A DNA stretch of 64,000 nt from Microbacteriaceae bacterium MWH-Ta3 (GCA_003053925.1 QBKD01000001.1:1302001-1366000), one strand, 5' to 3'. Counted from the stretch's first letter, positions 53,591-62,767 are shown. Numbers and translations: made by a program. Notes: generated from the letters alone by a model not told the origin.

Positions 53591-54854
53591 CCACTATTCC
53601 GCGGCCGATCGCGAACGAGCCTTTCCGGAGGGCGTAAAGACCGGCCGCAGCGATTTCGCTCGCGATCGCGGCCGATTGTTGCACTCCAGCGCCCTGCGCC
53701 GGCTGTCTGCCAAGACACAGGTGCTGTCTCCCACGGCGGGCCTCGATTTTGCTCGAAACCGGCTGACGCACTCGCTTGAAGTTGCGCAGGTGGGTCGCGA
53801 GATCGCGATCGCGCTGGGTCTTGACCCCGACCTGGTGGACACCGCCTGCTTGGCGCACGACCTTGGTCATCCTCCCTTCGGGCACAACGGGGAAAAGGCT
53901 CTGAACGCCTGGGCCGAGCGATGGGGTGGCTTCGAGGGGAACGCACAGACGCTGCGGTTGTTGACTCGAATCGAGCCCAAGGTGTTCAGCACAGACGGAC
54001 GGTCCTTTGGGTTGAATCTGACGCGTGCGAGCCTCGATGCCTCGTGCAAATACCCGTGGACCTACGAAACGGGAGTTCTCGAGGCGGGCAGCAGCAGGAC
54101 CAAATTCGGTGTGTACGCCGACGACCTCGAAATTTTTGAGTGGATGCGCAGGGGTGCTCCCGAGCGCCGTCTGTCCATCGAGGCCCAGGTCATGGATTTG
54201 TCGGACGACATCGGCTATTCCGTTCACGATTTCGAAGACGCGATTGTCAACGGCTACATCGATGTTCGTCTGCTGGGTTCGCGCGTGAATCATGCGGATC
54301 TGGTGGATTCCATGGTGCAGTGGATTGGCGGCGAAATGAGCCACGACGAGCTCATTGCGGCATTCGATCGGCTGGATGGCCTATCCGATTGGCTGACGGA
54401 GTGGGATGGCTCACGCCGCGACATGGCGCACCTGAAGAACCTCACCAGCACCCTTATCGGGCGATTCGCGCACGCCGCGACCCATGCCACCAAGAAGCAT
54501 GCCGCTGACACCATCGAACCCGCCGCCGCGGGCGTGCACTCATTCGCCCGTTTTGGAGCCGATGTGATTGTGCCGCGCGAAACGCGTGCCGAGATTGCGG
54601 TGCTGAAGGGAATCGTGGCGGCGCATGTGATGTCGCATGAATCTCGTCAACCGATTTACACACGTCAGCGCGAGCTGCTCGTGGAACTCGCGGACGCGCT
54701 CGTCGTCGCGGGGCCATCCGCGCTCGAGCCCGGTTTTCGCGATGATTTCCTTGGAGCAACGACCGAGGCGGCGCAGATGCGTGCGATCATCGACCAGGTG
54801 GCATCATTGACAGACCAGTCCGCGATGGCCTGGCACGAACGCTTCGTCCGCTAA
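53583..54854 (+). CDS. dgt: Deoxyguanosinetriphosphate triphosphohydrolase-like protein
   Basis: 423-aa HD-domain dNTPase that removes triphosphate from dNTPs. HD motifs: FARNRLTHSLEVAQVGREIA, LAHDLGHPPFGHNGEKAL, then DLSDDIGYSVHDFEDA (distal Asp). Typical dgt-dnaG pairing suggests a role in dNTP balance around replication. GTG 53583 overlaps dusB. Closes the glyS-dusB-dgt unit; dnaG has its own promoter. Confidence 0.94.
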   Translation: MVDHYSAADRERAFPEGVKTGRSDFARDRGRLLHSSALRRLSAKTQVLSPTAGLDFARNRLTHSLEVAQVGREIAIALGLDPDLVDTACLAHDLGHPPFGHNGEKALNAWAERWGGFEGNAQTLRLLTRIEPKVFSTDGRSFGLNLTRASLDASCKYPWTYETGVLEAGSSRTKFGVYADDLEIFEWMRRGAPERRLSIEAQVMDLSDDIGYSVHDFEDAIVNGYIDVRLLGSRVNHADLVDSMVQWIGGEMSHDELIAAFDRLDGLSDWLTEWDGSRRDMAHLKNLTSTLIGRFAHAATHATKKHAADTIEPAAAGVHSFARFGADVIVPRETRAEIAVLKGIVAAHVMSHESRQPIYTRQRELLVELADALVVAGPSALEPGFRDDFLGATTEAAQMRAIIDQVASLTDQSAMAWHERFVR

Positions 54855-54900
54855 CCCAGCCGCTGTGACTAGCGCCCGTCGAGGGTACGCGCTCTGCGGA

Positions 54901-54906
54901 TAGAAT
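54901..54906 (+). promoter_or_regulatory. -10 box of dnaG (leaderless)
   Basis: TAGAAT ends exactly 6 nt before GTG 54913. Confidence 0.7.
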
Positions 54907-54912
54907 CGCAGG

Positions 54913-56838
54913 GTGGCGGGAATGATTAAGCGAAGTGATCTAGACGAGCTTCGTTCGCGCGCCAACATCGTGGATGTCGTCGGTGACTACGTATCGCTGA
55001 AACGTGCCGGCGTTGATTCGTTCAAGGGCTTGTGCCCCTTCCACGACGAAAAATCGCCCAGCTTTCATGTGCGCCCTGGTTCGGGATATTTCAACTGCTT
55101 TGGATGCGGGGAAAAGGGCGATATGTACGCCTTCCTGCAAAAAATCGATCACCTGTCCTTTGTCGAAGCCGCCGAGCGCATTGCGCAGCGCGTCGGTTTC
55201 ACGCTGACCTACGAGGACGGCGGAGCTCAACGGGACACCGGGCAGCGCGCGCGGCTTCTGGAGGCGAACAAGGCTGCCGAAGAATTCTTTGTTGCGCAGC
55301 TGACGACTCCCGATGCGGCTCTCGCCCATGATTTCCTTTCGGGGCGAGGATTCGACCCCGCCGCTTGTGCGCAGTTCCGCGTTGGCTACGCGCCCAATTC
55401 TTATGATGCGCTGTCCAAGCACCTTCTGGCGCGCAAGTTCACCGAGCAGGAATTAGAGGCCGCGGGGCTCGTCTCGCGCGGTGACCGCGGTACCTACGAC
55501 CGATTCCGCGGGCGGGTGATGTGGCCCATTCGCGATACGACGGGAACGACAGTGGGCTTCGGCGCACGCCGGCTGCGGGACGACGACAAGGGCCCGAAAT
55601 ACCTGAATACCCCGGACACGCCCGTGTATCACAAGTCGAAGGTTCTGTACGGAATCGATTTGGCGAAGCGTTCGATTGGTCGCGATCGCCGCGTTGTTGT
55701 CGTCGAGGGCTACACCGACGTCATGGCCTGTCATTTGGCGGGCATTACGAGTGCGGTGGCGACCTGTGGCACGGCCTTCGGCCCCGACCATGTGTCGTTG
55801 ATTAGGCGCATTTTAGGTGACATGAACGGCGTCGATAACAAGAGCCGCGGCGAGGTCATTTTTACGTTCGACCCTGATGAAGCGGGGCAGAAGGCCGCGA
55901 CGAAGGCCTTTGCCGAGGATTCGAAGTTTGCGGCGAACACGTTTGTCGCGGTAGCGCCGGATGGTCTGGACCCCTGTGATTTGCGCATCCAGCGCGGTGA
56001 TGCCTCGTTGGTCGAGGTCATCAATTCGCGGAAGCCCATGTTCGAATTCATGATCCGGCGTGCCATTGCCACCTACAACCTCGAGACCGTCGAGGGACGG
56101 GTAGGCGCAGTTCGAGCAGCCGGCCCCATCCTTGCCGGGATTCGCGACACGTCGGTCGTGGACGGCTATGTTCGCATGGTCGCAGGGTGGATTGGGGTCG
56201 ACCCCGCTGACGTCCGCGCAGGTTTCTCGCGCGGATCGCGTGACGTTGTCCCCGCCAGCGCACGTCCCGTCGTTGCCAATGCGGATGCACCCACGGCGCG
56301 GTCTTTCGACCGAAACCCCGTGGCGCGACTCGAGCGCGATGCTCTGGCCGTCGTGCTGCAGTATCCAACCCAGCTGGGCATCGAACGAGCGGGCGATGTC
56401 GTCGGCTGCCGTTTTACTTTCCCCATACTTGCCGCGGTTCGCGATGCCATCGTGGCATCCTTTGCCGAATTCGGTTCGCCGAATTGGGTCGCCACCGTCG
56501 AGGCCGCAGTTCCCGAGATTCTCGCACCGTTGGTTGTGGAACTGTCCCTTATTCCTTTACCCATCCAAACGGTGTCCGACCCGATTACGGATGGCATGAG
56601 CGAATCGCAACGTGAGCTGGTTCGTCGCCGCAACGCCGAACAGACCGAGGTCAATCTGCGGCGTTATGTGTCCGATGTTGCAAACTCTCTGGTGGATCGA
56701 AACCTTGCCGCGGCAGCCGATGAACTTATGGGCAGGCTCGCGCGACTCGATGCCGCCGAAAATCCGGCCGCGCATCGGGATATCCAGCAACAATTGGTCG
56801 CAATTCATGATCGTCGTCGGCAGCTGAAGGGGGACTAA
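54913..56838 (+). CDS. dnaG: DNA primase
   Basis: 641 aa. N-terminal CHC2 zinc finger (Cys41, His44, Cys62, Cys65 in CPFHDEKSPSF and FNCFGCGEKGD), primase core with FRGRVMWPIRD, TOPRIM motifs VVVEGYTDVMACH and FTFDPDEAGQKA, then a C-terminal DnaB-interacting helical domain. Makes RNA primers at the fork. GTG start with leaderless promoter. The next gene starts 3 bp after its stop. Confidence 0.97.
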   Translation: MAGMIKRSDLDELRSRANIVDVVGDYVSLKRAGVDSFKGLCPFHDEKSPSFHVRPGSGYFNCFGCGEKGDMYAFLQKIDHLSFVEAAERIAQRVGFTLTYEDGGAQRDTGQRARLLEANKAAEEFFVAQLTTPDAALAHDFLSGRGFDPAACAQFRVGYAPNSYDALSKHLLARKFTEQELEAAGLVSRGDRGTYDRFRGRVMWPIRDTTGTTVGFGARRLRDDDKGPKYLNTPDTPVYHKSKVLYGIDLAKRSIGRDRRVVVVEGYTDVMACHLAGITSAVATCGTAFGPDHVSLIRRILGDMNGVDNKSRGEVIFTFDPDEAGQKAATKAFAEDSKFAANTFVAVAPDGLDPCDLRIQRGDASLVEVINSRKPMFEFMIRRAIATYNLETVEGRVGAVRAAGPILAGIRDTSVVDGYVRMVAGWIGVDPADVRAGFSRGSRDVVPASARPVVANADAPTARSFDRNPVARLERDALAVVLQYPTQLGIERAGDVVGCRFTFPILAAVRDAIVASFAEFGSPNWVATVEAAVPEILAPLVVELSLIPLPIQTVSDPITDGMSESQRELVRRRNAEQTEVNLRRYVSDVANSLVDRNLAAAADELMGRLARLDAAENPAAHRDIQQQLVAIHDRRRQLKGD

Positions 56839-56841
56839 GGC

Positions 56842-57852
56842 ATGTCACTCACCGCACCCGATCGGCCCCACCAACATCGAGACCTCGATGGCTCAGGTCT
56901 GCTGGTGAATCCGCGCCCCATCACGCCGGGACCGATTGCGGTGGAACCCTCGCAGAACCCGCTGTTTGTCGATGCTGTGACGCGCGCGGGCGGAGTCGTC
57001 GCACCGATTTCCGCTGACACCCGCGGTCTGATGTGGCTCAGCGAGAAGCGCGCCGTCGAACTAGCCGCGATTCTGCAGAACAACCCGCAGATTGAGTGGG
57101 TGCAACTGCCCTGGGCGGGCGTGGACGGTTTCGCCGAAATTTTCGCGGGACTCGACCACGATTCCGCTCCCGTCTTTACGTCGGCCAAGGGCTCGTACTC
57201 CGAGCCTGTCGCGGAACACGCACTGACGTTGGCACTGGCGCTCGCACGGGAAATTCCCTCGAAGGCCCGCGAGGCACGCTGGGCTTCCGCCCGAACAGGC
57301 CTGTCGTTGTACGGGAATTCCGTGGTAATTATCGGTGCCGGCGGGATCACCACCGAATTGGTGTCCCTGTGGGCGCCATTCCGTCCCCACATCACCGTGG
57401 TGCGTCGTCACGATGTGCCCGTGCCCGGCGCACAACGAACTGTGACGGTCGATCGATTGCACGAGGTCCTGGCCACCGCCGACGTCGTCATTGTCGCCGC
57501 CGCAGCCACCGCCGCGACTCACCACCTGTTGAACGAGGCCACTCTCGGGCTGCTTCCCACCCACGCGATAGTCGTGAACATCGCCCGCGGATCGTTGCTC
57601 GACACCGATGCCGCGCTGTCGGCACTACGCGAGGAGCGACTGTGGGGGCTGGGGCTCGATGTCACGGATCCCGAGCCATTGCCCGCCGATCACCCACTGT
57701 GGGATGAGCCGCGCTGCGTGATCACCTCGCATTCCGCTGACACACCGTTGATGACGGCGCACCTCCTGGCGACACGAATTTCCGACAATGTCGCGGCCTT
57801 TTTGGCGGGACGGGATCTTCGCGGTATCGTCGATACGCGCGCTGGTTATTAG
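56842..57852 (+). CDS. D-isomer-specific 2-hydroxyacid dehydrogenase family protein
   Basis: 336 aa. NAD-binding Rossmann part about 150-300 with VIIGAGGITTELV (the usual GxGxxG is here G-A-G-G-I-T), catalytic Arg in VVNIARGSLLD, Glu in LDVTDPEPLPADHPLW and His in TSHSADTP. The substrate could be glyoxylate/hydroxypyruvate or another 2-oxo acid; not determinable. Only 3 bp after dnaG, so co-transcribed. The N-terminal 25 residues (HQHRDLDGSG) are atypical and polar. Confidence 0.85.
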   Translation: MSLTAPDRPHQHRDLDGSGLLVNPRPITPGPIAVEPSQNPLFVDAVTRAGGVVAPISADTRGLMWLSEKRAVELAAILQNNPQIEWVQLPWAGVDGFAEIFAGLDHDSAPVFTSAKGSYSEPVAEHALTLALALAREIPSKAREARWASARTGLSLYGNSVVIIGAGGITTELVSLWAPFRPHITVVRRHDVPVPGAQRTVTVDRLHEVLATADVVIVAAAATAATHHLLNEATLGLLPTHAIVVNIARGSLLDTDAALSALREERLWGLGLDVTDPEPLPADHPLWDEPRCVITSHSADTPLMTAHLLATRISDNVAAFLAGRDLRGIVDTRAGY

Positions 57853-57867
57853 GTCGGAAATTTTTGG

Positions 57868-57873
57868 TATAGT
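57868..57873 (+). promoter_or_regulatory. -10 box of tRNA-Asn
   Basis: TATAGT, 17 nt upstream of the mature tRNA 5' end. Confidence 0.6.
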
Positions 57874-57890
57874 GAATCACGCGCAAGCGA

Positions 57891-57966
57891 TCCTCGATAG
57901 CTCAATTGGCAGAGCAATCGGCTGTTAACCGATAGGTTCTTGGTTCGAGTCCAAGTCGGGGAGCCA
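57891..57966 (+). tRNA. tRNA-Asn (GUU), CCA encoded
   Basis: Acceptor stem TCCTCGA/TCGGGGA (one G-U pair), D-loop AGCTCAATTGGCAGAGC, anticodon GTT at 57924-57926 in loop CTGTTAA, T-arm TTGGTTCGAGTCCAA, discriminator G and genomic CCA (57964-57966). All arms pair. Confidence 0.97.
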
Positions 57967-58019
57967 TACAAATCCAGCAATTATCACGCTCGGTACGACA
58001 GAGCACGAAGGGGTGTTGC

Positions 58020-58904
58020 ATGGCGGAATGGGAGACGAGCACTCTGGTGTTCGCCGGAATTTCCGCGGTGTTGCTTATCCTCCTCGTGCTCTGTGCTGTT
58101 TTATGGCGACGTTCTGTCGCCGAGGCGGCGCGCGTACGTGCGGATGCGGCCGACATCACGGACGATCGAGCCCGGATGCGCCTCAATATTGCCGAGATGG
58201 GTGACCACCTGCGGATCGTGCACGAACAACAGGCTGTTGTGGCACACGATTTGGTGACTCTGGTGTCGAAAGCCGAAAGCGCAGCTTTTGTCACGGCATC
58301 CGATGCCGCCGCACTGTCACGCCATTCGGATTCCATCATTGCCATGGCACGTACGGCACTCACCGATCTGCGGCGTGCGATGTCGGTGTCGCTGCAGGGA
58401 TTCGAGTCGGTTGCCGCATGGCCCACACTCGAAACCGTTGCCGAATTGTTCGCGGAACGCGAAAAGGACGGCTTGGTGATTGATTTCCGCGAGACGGGGG
58501 AGCGATTCCCCGTGTCTGCGTCCGCCGAACTCGCCGTGTACCGAATTTTGCACGAGGCTCTGGACAACGCTCGGCGTCACGGTGGTGCGGGAACCGAAGT
58601 CGATGTGGCCTTTGTGTGGTCCGCCGATGGTTTGACCTTGAAGATCGAAGACGATGGTGTCCGGGCCGAGGTGCGTCGACAGATTGCCGCAGGAACGGCA
58701 ACCGACATCGAACAGGTCACGATCGAATCGGATCAGCGCGCTCTTGTTGACGATACGACGGGACGCGGCATGAGCGAGATGCGTGCACGGGCGGCCGCTT
58801 TTGACGGCGTCGTCGTCAGCCAGCACGTGCCGGGCGTGGGGTTCAGCCTCACCGCATCGTTCCCGACACTGCGATTTGCGCTCGACCCCAAGATTTCCGA
58901 GTAA
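58020..58904 (+). CDS. Orphan histidine-kinase-like protein (HATPase domain)
   Basis: 294 aa. One N-terminal transmembrane segment (about 8-30), a helical region (about 35-115) where a phosphoacceptor His would lie (VVAHDLVTLVSKAE), and a GHKL ATPase domain: N-box HEALDNARRHGG, G1 IEDDGV, G2 GRGMSEMRARAAAFDG. It resembles NarL-partner kinases, but the canonical HisKA_3 ELHD motif is absent and no response regulator is nearby. It may be an anti-sigma-like or accessory ATPase rather than a classical sensor. Follows tRNA-Asn by 53 bp. Confidence 0.7.
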   Translation: MAEWETSTLVFAGISAVLLILLVLCAVLWRRSVAEAARVRADAADITDDRARMRLNIAEMGDHLRIVHEQQAVVAHDLVTLVSKAESAAFVTASDAAALSRHSDSIIAMARTALTDLRRAMSVSLQGFESVAAWPTLETVAELFAEREKDGLVIDFRETGERFPVSASAELAVYRILHEALDNARRHGGAGTEVDVAFVWSADGLTLKIEDDGVRAEVRRQIAAGTATDIEQVTIESDQRALVDDTTGRGMSEMRARAAAFDGVVVSQHVPGVGFSLTASFPTLRFALDPKISE

Positions 58905-58916
58905 CCGCCGGTCGTC

Positions 58917-59588
58917 ATGGACGCAACGACGCGCAGAACGGTCTCTATGGGCCTGGGAGTGTCTCTGGCCGTCAGTATGTACGGAGTGTCTTTTGGCGCG
59001 CTGAGCGTGGCGAGCGGGCTCGATGTGTGGCAAACCCAGGTGTTGAGTCTGCTGATGTTCTCGGGTGGTTCGCAATTCGCCGTCATCGGACTCGTGGCTG
59101 CGGGTGCGAGCGGGTTTTCCGCCATCGCATCGGCTGCTCTACTGGGAGTACGAAATACTCTGTACGCGGTGACCATTGCACCCACCGTGGGTGGCGGCTT
59201 CTGGCGCCGAATCGTGGCGGGGCATTGGACGATTGATGAAAGCACCGCCGTCTCCATCGCGCAAGACGATGTGCGGCACAAGCGCCTCGGCTTTTGGATC
59301 ACCGGAGCCGGAATCTTTGTGGGGTGGAACCTCATGACGTTCGTGGGCGCCATCCTGGGCGACGCGCTGGGAGATGTCCGCGCCTATGGCCTGGATGCCG
59401 CCGCAGCCGCCGCATTTCTCGGCCTCCTGTGGCCGCGCCTGTCCGGCCGCGACCCCATTGCGATTGCCGTTGTGGCCGCCGTGGTGACGGCATGGGCTCT
59501 GCCCAGCCTTCCGCCCGGTGTTCCCGTCCTCGTGGCCGCAGCAGTGGGCCTGGTCGCGGGTTTGTGGCTGAAGCGAGGCCGGCCATGA
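58917..59588 (+). CDS. azlC: AzlC-family branched-chain amino acid exporter subunit
   Basis: 223 aa, six or more hydrophobic segments. The AzlC start GVSLAVSMYGVSFGALSVASG and the LLMFSGGSQFAVIGLVAAGAS motif are clear. With AzlD it forms a two-component exporter of the LIV-E/BrnFE type for branched-chain amino acids (and Met in BrnFE). Begins 12 bp after the kinase-like gene; ATGA-coupled to azlD. Confidence 0.9.
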   Translation: MDATTRRTVSMGLGVSLAVSMYGVSFGALSVASGLDVWQTQVLSLLMFSGGSQFAVIGLVAAGASGFSAIASAALLGVRNTLYAVTIAPTVGGGFWRRIVAGHWTIDESTAVSIAQDDVRHKRLGFWITGAGIFVGWNLMTFVGAILGDALGDVRAYGLDAAAAAAFLGLLWPRLSGRDPIAIAVVAAVVTAWALPSLPPGVPVLVAAAVGLVAGLWLKRGRP

Positions 59589-59899
59589 GTCTATGGATGA
59601 CGATTATCACTGCGTCCGTTGCCGTGCTTGCCTTGAAATTGATCGGCTACGTGGTGCCACGGTCGTTCGGAGAACACCCCACGGTGCAAAACGCCAGCTC
59701 TATTCTGACCATCGCCCTGTTGGCGTCCCTGGTCACAACTCAGACGTTGGGGTCGGCTACGGGGTTTGCGCTGGATGCGCGCGTTGTTGCGATTGTGCTC
59801 GCGGGTGTATTGCTGTGGCTGCGCGCACCGTTCATCGTCGTGGTCATCGCGGGTGCGGCCAGCGCAGCGGTGCTGCGCGCAACGGGCTTGATGCCCTAA
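59585..59899 (+). CDS. azlD: AzlD-family exporter subunit
   Basis: 104 aa with four hydrophobic segments; begins MSLWMTIITASVAVLALKLI and carries YVVPRSFGEHPTVQ and the ALLASLVTTQT motif common to AzlD. The small obligate partner of AzlC. ATG 59585 overlaps the azlC stop. Its stop overlaps the convergent def stop by 4 bp with no separating terminator. Confidence 0.9.
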   Translation: MSLWMTIITASVAVLALKLIGYVVPRSFGEHPTVQNASSILTIALLASLVTTQTLGSATGFALDARVVAIVLAGVLLWLRAPFIVVVIAGAASAAVLRATGLMP

Positions 59900-60462
59900 C
59901 CCTCGAGGAAGTCCTCACCCGGCATCCAGGAATTGCCGGGGCGGCCCCAGCCCTCCTTGCGAATCGCGCGACGCGCCTGCGTCAGTCGGGGCTCGCTGAG
60001 GCGGTCGACATACAACACACCCAGCAGGTGGTCGAACTCATGCTGGAAAATACGCGCGAGCCAACCGTGCGCCTCGATGGTGAATTCGTCGCCGTCGATG
60101 TTTGTTGCCGTCAGAATTGCACGATCGGATCGGCGCAGCCCGAATCGTTCGCCGGGGACCGAGAGGCACCCTTCGGCTTCCTCGTCTTCATCTACCGGGT
60201 CAATCGACACGGGGGAGATCAGTAAGCGCGGGTTGATCGCGACGCCCTCCTGCAGGATTCCATCTTCGTCTTCCCACCGCCAGACAAAAATCGCGAGGTC
60301 GATACCAATCTGAGGTGCAGCCAGGCCCACGCCCGGGGCAGCCTCCATCGTCTCGAACATGTCCGCCACCAGAGTGCGGATGTCGTCGTCGATGAGTGTG
60401 ACCGGCGCGGAGGGACGGTGAAGGACGGGTTCTCCCGTAATGCAAATGGTGTGTATTGCCAC
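59896..60462 (-). CDS. def: Peptide deformylase
   Basis: 188-aa metalloenzyme removing the N-formyl group of nascent proteins. Motif 1 GVGLAAPQIG (44-53), motif 2 EGCLSVPG with the metal Cys, motif 3 QHEFDH with both His and the catalytic Glu. GTG 60462 with TAGGCT exactly 6 nt upstream. Divergent from the transporter gene, their -10 boxes only 9 bp apart. Confidence 0.96.
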   Translation of the reverse strand: MAIHTICITGEPVLHRPSAPVTLIDDDIRTLVADMFETMEAAPGVGLAAPQIGIDLAIFVWRWEDEDGILQEGVAINPRLLISPVSIDPVDEDEEAEGCLSVPGERFGLRRSDRAILTATNIDGDEFTIEAHGWLARIFQHEFDHLLGVLYVDRLSEPRLTQARRAIRKEGWGRPGNSWMPGEDFLEG

Positions 60463-60468
60463 GTCTCT

Positions 60469-60474
60469 AGCCTA
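60469..60474 (-). promoter_or_regulatory. -10 box of def (leaderless)
   Basis: TAGGCT on the minus strand ends 6 nt before GTG 60462. Confidence 0.65.
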
Positions 60475-60483
60475 TCTTCTGGT

Positions 60484-60489
60484 TAGTGT
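60484..60489 (+). promoter_or_regulatory. -10 box of the DMT-like transporter gene (leaderless)
   Basis: TAGTGT ends 6 nt before ATG 60496. GGAGGA lies between, but a transcript starting at +1 would not include it. Confidence 0.5.
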
Positions 60490-60495
60490 GGAGGA

Positions 60496-61413
60496 ATGAG
60501 TACGGACATCACGAACCTGGTCGACCAGATTTCGTTGACCCCGTACCAAGCCATCGGAATTCCTATCGCGCTTGTGGGCGCCGTGTTTTTGTCGTTGGGC
60601 GCGCAGTTGCAGCACCGCGGCGTGGGCAAGGTCGAGGAATCGCACGGAGACGGCGCGAAATCGGGCTTGTCCCTGCGTCAGTTAATGCAGTTGGCGCGTC
60701 GTCCGTCCTGGCTTTTTGGTTCCCTCATGCTTGCCGTGGCCATCGTGTTGCAGCTGGTCTCCCTGGGCTTTGCGCCGCTCATCGTCGTGCAGCCACTCGG
60801 TGTTGTCGCGATGGTACTCACCAACGTTCTGAATTCCCGAGTTCAGGGTCTTACCCCCGATCGACGTGTCACGCAGTCCATTGCACTCGCTGTGGGCAGC
60901 ATTGCCATCTTTGTCACCATTTCTGCCGTGTACGCCGTGGAACGCGCGTTCTCGGACGCGCAATTGTGGACAATTGTCGTCACGCTGCTCGTCGTTGTTG
61001 CTGCGACAGTGGCGGTGTTTTTCCTGCGGCGCGACCGATTACGTGCCATGTTCTATGTGGCGGCCGCCGGCATCCTGTACGGCTTCGTTGTGACACTGGC
61101 GAAGGTCGTCATTAACCGAGTACGCAGCGGTCAGATTGATCCGCTCATCCTCGTCTGTATCGTCGCGCTCGTCGGCGCCGTCATGCTGGGCGGCTATTTT
61201 GTGCAGACCGCCTATTCGGTTGGTTCGCCTGATTTGGTTATTGCGGGATTGACCGTAATCGATCCGCTTGTCGCCGTGGGAATTGCCGTCGTTGTCTTGG
61301 GCGAGGCGCAGGCCTTCCCGCCACTTGCCGTGGCCGGTTTTGTCGCTGCAGGCGCGGCAGCGATTGCCGGTGTCGTCATGATGGCGCGACACCATCCACA
61401 GACCCATCGCTGA
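60496..61413 (+). CDS. DMT-superfamily (EamA-like) transporter
   Basis: 305 aa, about nine or ten hydrophobic segments. GIPIALVGAVFLSLGAQLQH begins the first, LVSLGFAPLIVVQPLGVVAM and GLTVIDPLVAVGIAVVVLGEA are the repeat motifs of the two EamA-like halves. Substrate unknown; close relatives with this sequence style are common in Micrococcales. Monocistronic, 52 bp before the glycosyltransferase. Confidence 0.8.
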   Translation: MSTDITNLVDQISLTPYQAIGIPIALVGAVFLSLGAQLQHRGVGKVEESHGDGAKSGLSLRQLMQLARRPSWLFGSLMLAVAIVLQLVSLGFAPLIVVQPLGVVAMVLTNVLNSRVQGLTPDRRVTQSIALAVGSIAIFVTISAVYAVERAFSDAQLWTIVVTLLVVVAATVAVFFLRRDRLRAMFYVAAAGILYGFVVTLAKVVINRVRSGQIDPLILVCIVALVGAVMLGGYFVQTAYSVGSPDLVIAGLTVIDPLVAVGIAVVVLGEAQAFPPLAVAGFVAAGAAAIAGVVMMARHHPQTHR

Positions 61414-61465
61414 CCGATTTGATACCCTTAGAGGGCATCATTCCCCTGACGAATAGTTGACATCC

Positions 61466-62623
61466 GTGCCTACACCACACCCTCTGACGATCCTTATTGG
61501 CTGCGATACCTTTGCGCCCGATGTGAACGGTGCCGCCAAATTCACTGTGCGACTTGCTGCGGGACTGGTGCGGCGGGGAAACACCGTTGTTGTCATGGCT
61601 CCGTCACCCGATACCACGTGGGGGAAGCGCACTGAAGAGCATGATGGTGCGACAATGACGGTGCACCGCCTACGTTCGTGGAAATGGTTCAACCACCCGT
61701 GGTTGCGTTTCGCGTTGCCGTGGGAAGGCGCACGGGATGCCGCGCGCATCCTTGACGAGGTCAAGCCCGATGTCGTCCACATCCAGTCGCACATCAACGT
61801 CGGCTACACGCTGGTTCGGGAGGCCCGCAAGCGGGGAATTCGAATCGTGGCAACCAACCACTTCATGCCCGACAATGCGGTCCAGTTTTTGCCGGTTCCG
61901 AACGTCGTCCGCAATGGCATGGCATGGATCGCCTGGCAGGTCGCGGCGCGCACATATCGTTTGGTCAATGCCGTCACCACACCTACTCGTCGGGCGGCGG
62001 ATTACTTGGAAAAAAACACGCGCATCACTGATGTCCAGGCGATCTCGTGCGGACTGAACGTCCGTGCATACAACCCAGTGCTGGGCACGCGCGAGCAGCC
62101 TGTAGCGGTGTTTGTGGGCCGTCTTGAATTGGAAAAGCACGTCGACGATTTTCTCCGTGCGCTCGTTGTGCTCAACGACCTTCCGCTCACTGCAACCATT
62201 GTTGGATTGGGCGACGACAAGCCGCGGTTGATGAAACTGACCGAAACGTTGGGGCTTACTGATCGAGTCACTTACAAAGGTCATGTGACGGATCAGGACA
62301 TCATCGACACCCTGAGTTCTGCGGCCGTCTTTGTGATGCCGTCGACCGCCGAGCTGCAGTCGATTGCCACGATGGAGGCAATGGCCAGTGGGCTGCCCGT
62401 GGTGGCGGCCGATGCAATGGCGTTGCCGCATCTCGTGCACGATGGCGAGAACGGCTATTTGTTTGAGCCACGCAATGTTGATCAACTGGCCGCGCGCATC
62501 CGGGATGTTGTGACCTGTGCCGGCGCGGACTATGTCGCATTGCAGAAGGAATCACTTGCCATCGTCCAGGATCACGACATCGAGACGACGCTGACGACGT
62601 TTGAGGGCCTCTACCGCGGCTAA
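61466..62623 (+). CDS. Glycosyltransferase family 4 (GT-B), MgtA/PimB-like
   Basis: 385 aa from GTG 61466 (TTG 61457 is an alternative). N-terminal domain GCDTFAPDVNGAAKFTVRLA; mid-helix HIQSHINVGYTLVREARKRG; C-terminal domain VAVFVGRLELEKHVDDFLRA, KGHVTDQDIIDTLSSAAVFV and the donor-binding STAELQSIATMEAMASGLPV (EX7E). Actinobacterial relatives transfer mannose or glucuronate to glycolipids or glycogen-like chains; the exact acceptor cannot be told. Confidence 0.88.
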   Translation: MPTPHPLTILIGCDTFAPDVNGAAKFTVRLAAGLVRRGNTVVVMAPSPDTTWGKRTEEHDGATMTVHRLRSWKWFNHPWLRFALPWEGARDAARILDEVKPDVVHIQSHINVGYTLVREARKRGIRIVATNHFMPDNAVQFLPVPNVVRNGMAWIAWQVAARTYRLVNAVTTPTRRAADYLEKNTRITDVQAISCGLNVRAYNPVLGTREQPVAVFVGRLELEKHVDDFLRALVVLNDLPLTATIVGLGDDKPRLMKLTETLGLTDRVTYKGHVTDQDIIDTLSSAAVFVMPSTAELQSIATMEAMASGLPVVAADAMALPHLVHDGENGYLFEPRNVDQLAARIRDVVTCAGADYVALQKESLAIVQDHDIETTLTTFEGLYRG

Positions 62624-62689
62624 CACCGTGGGCGAGTCGCCGGCCAACTGCCACTTCGACGCGCGGCACGTGTGCCGACCTGCGGCGAG

Positions 62690-62766
62690 TGGTAGGGCGG
62701 GCGGGGCTTGAACCCGCGACCGACGGATTATGAGTCCGCTGCTCTAACCGGCTGAGCTACCGCCCC
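62690..62766 (-). tRNA. tRNA with CAU anticodon (elongator Met, or Ile2), CCA encoded
   Basis: Minus strand: acceptor GGGGCGG/CCGCCCT, D-arm TAGCTCAGCCGGTTAGAGC, anticodon loop CTCATAA, T-arm GCGGGTTCAAGCCCCGC, discriminator A, genomic CCA (62692-62690). The T-loop and G18-G19 exclude an initiator-type oddity. Elongator Met is likelier, but tRNA-Ile2 (lysidine-modified CAU) cannot be excluded by eye. Confidence 0.93.
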
Positions 62767-62767
62767 A

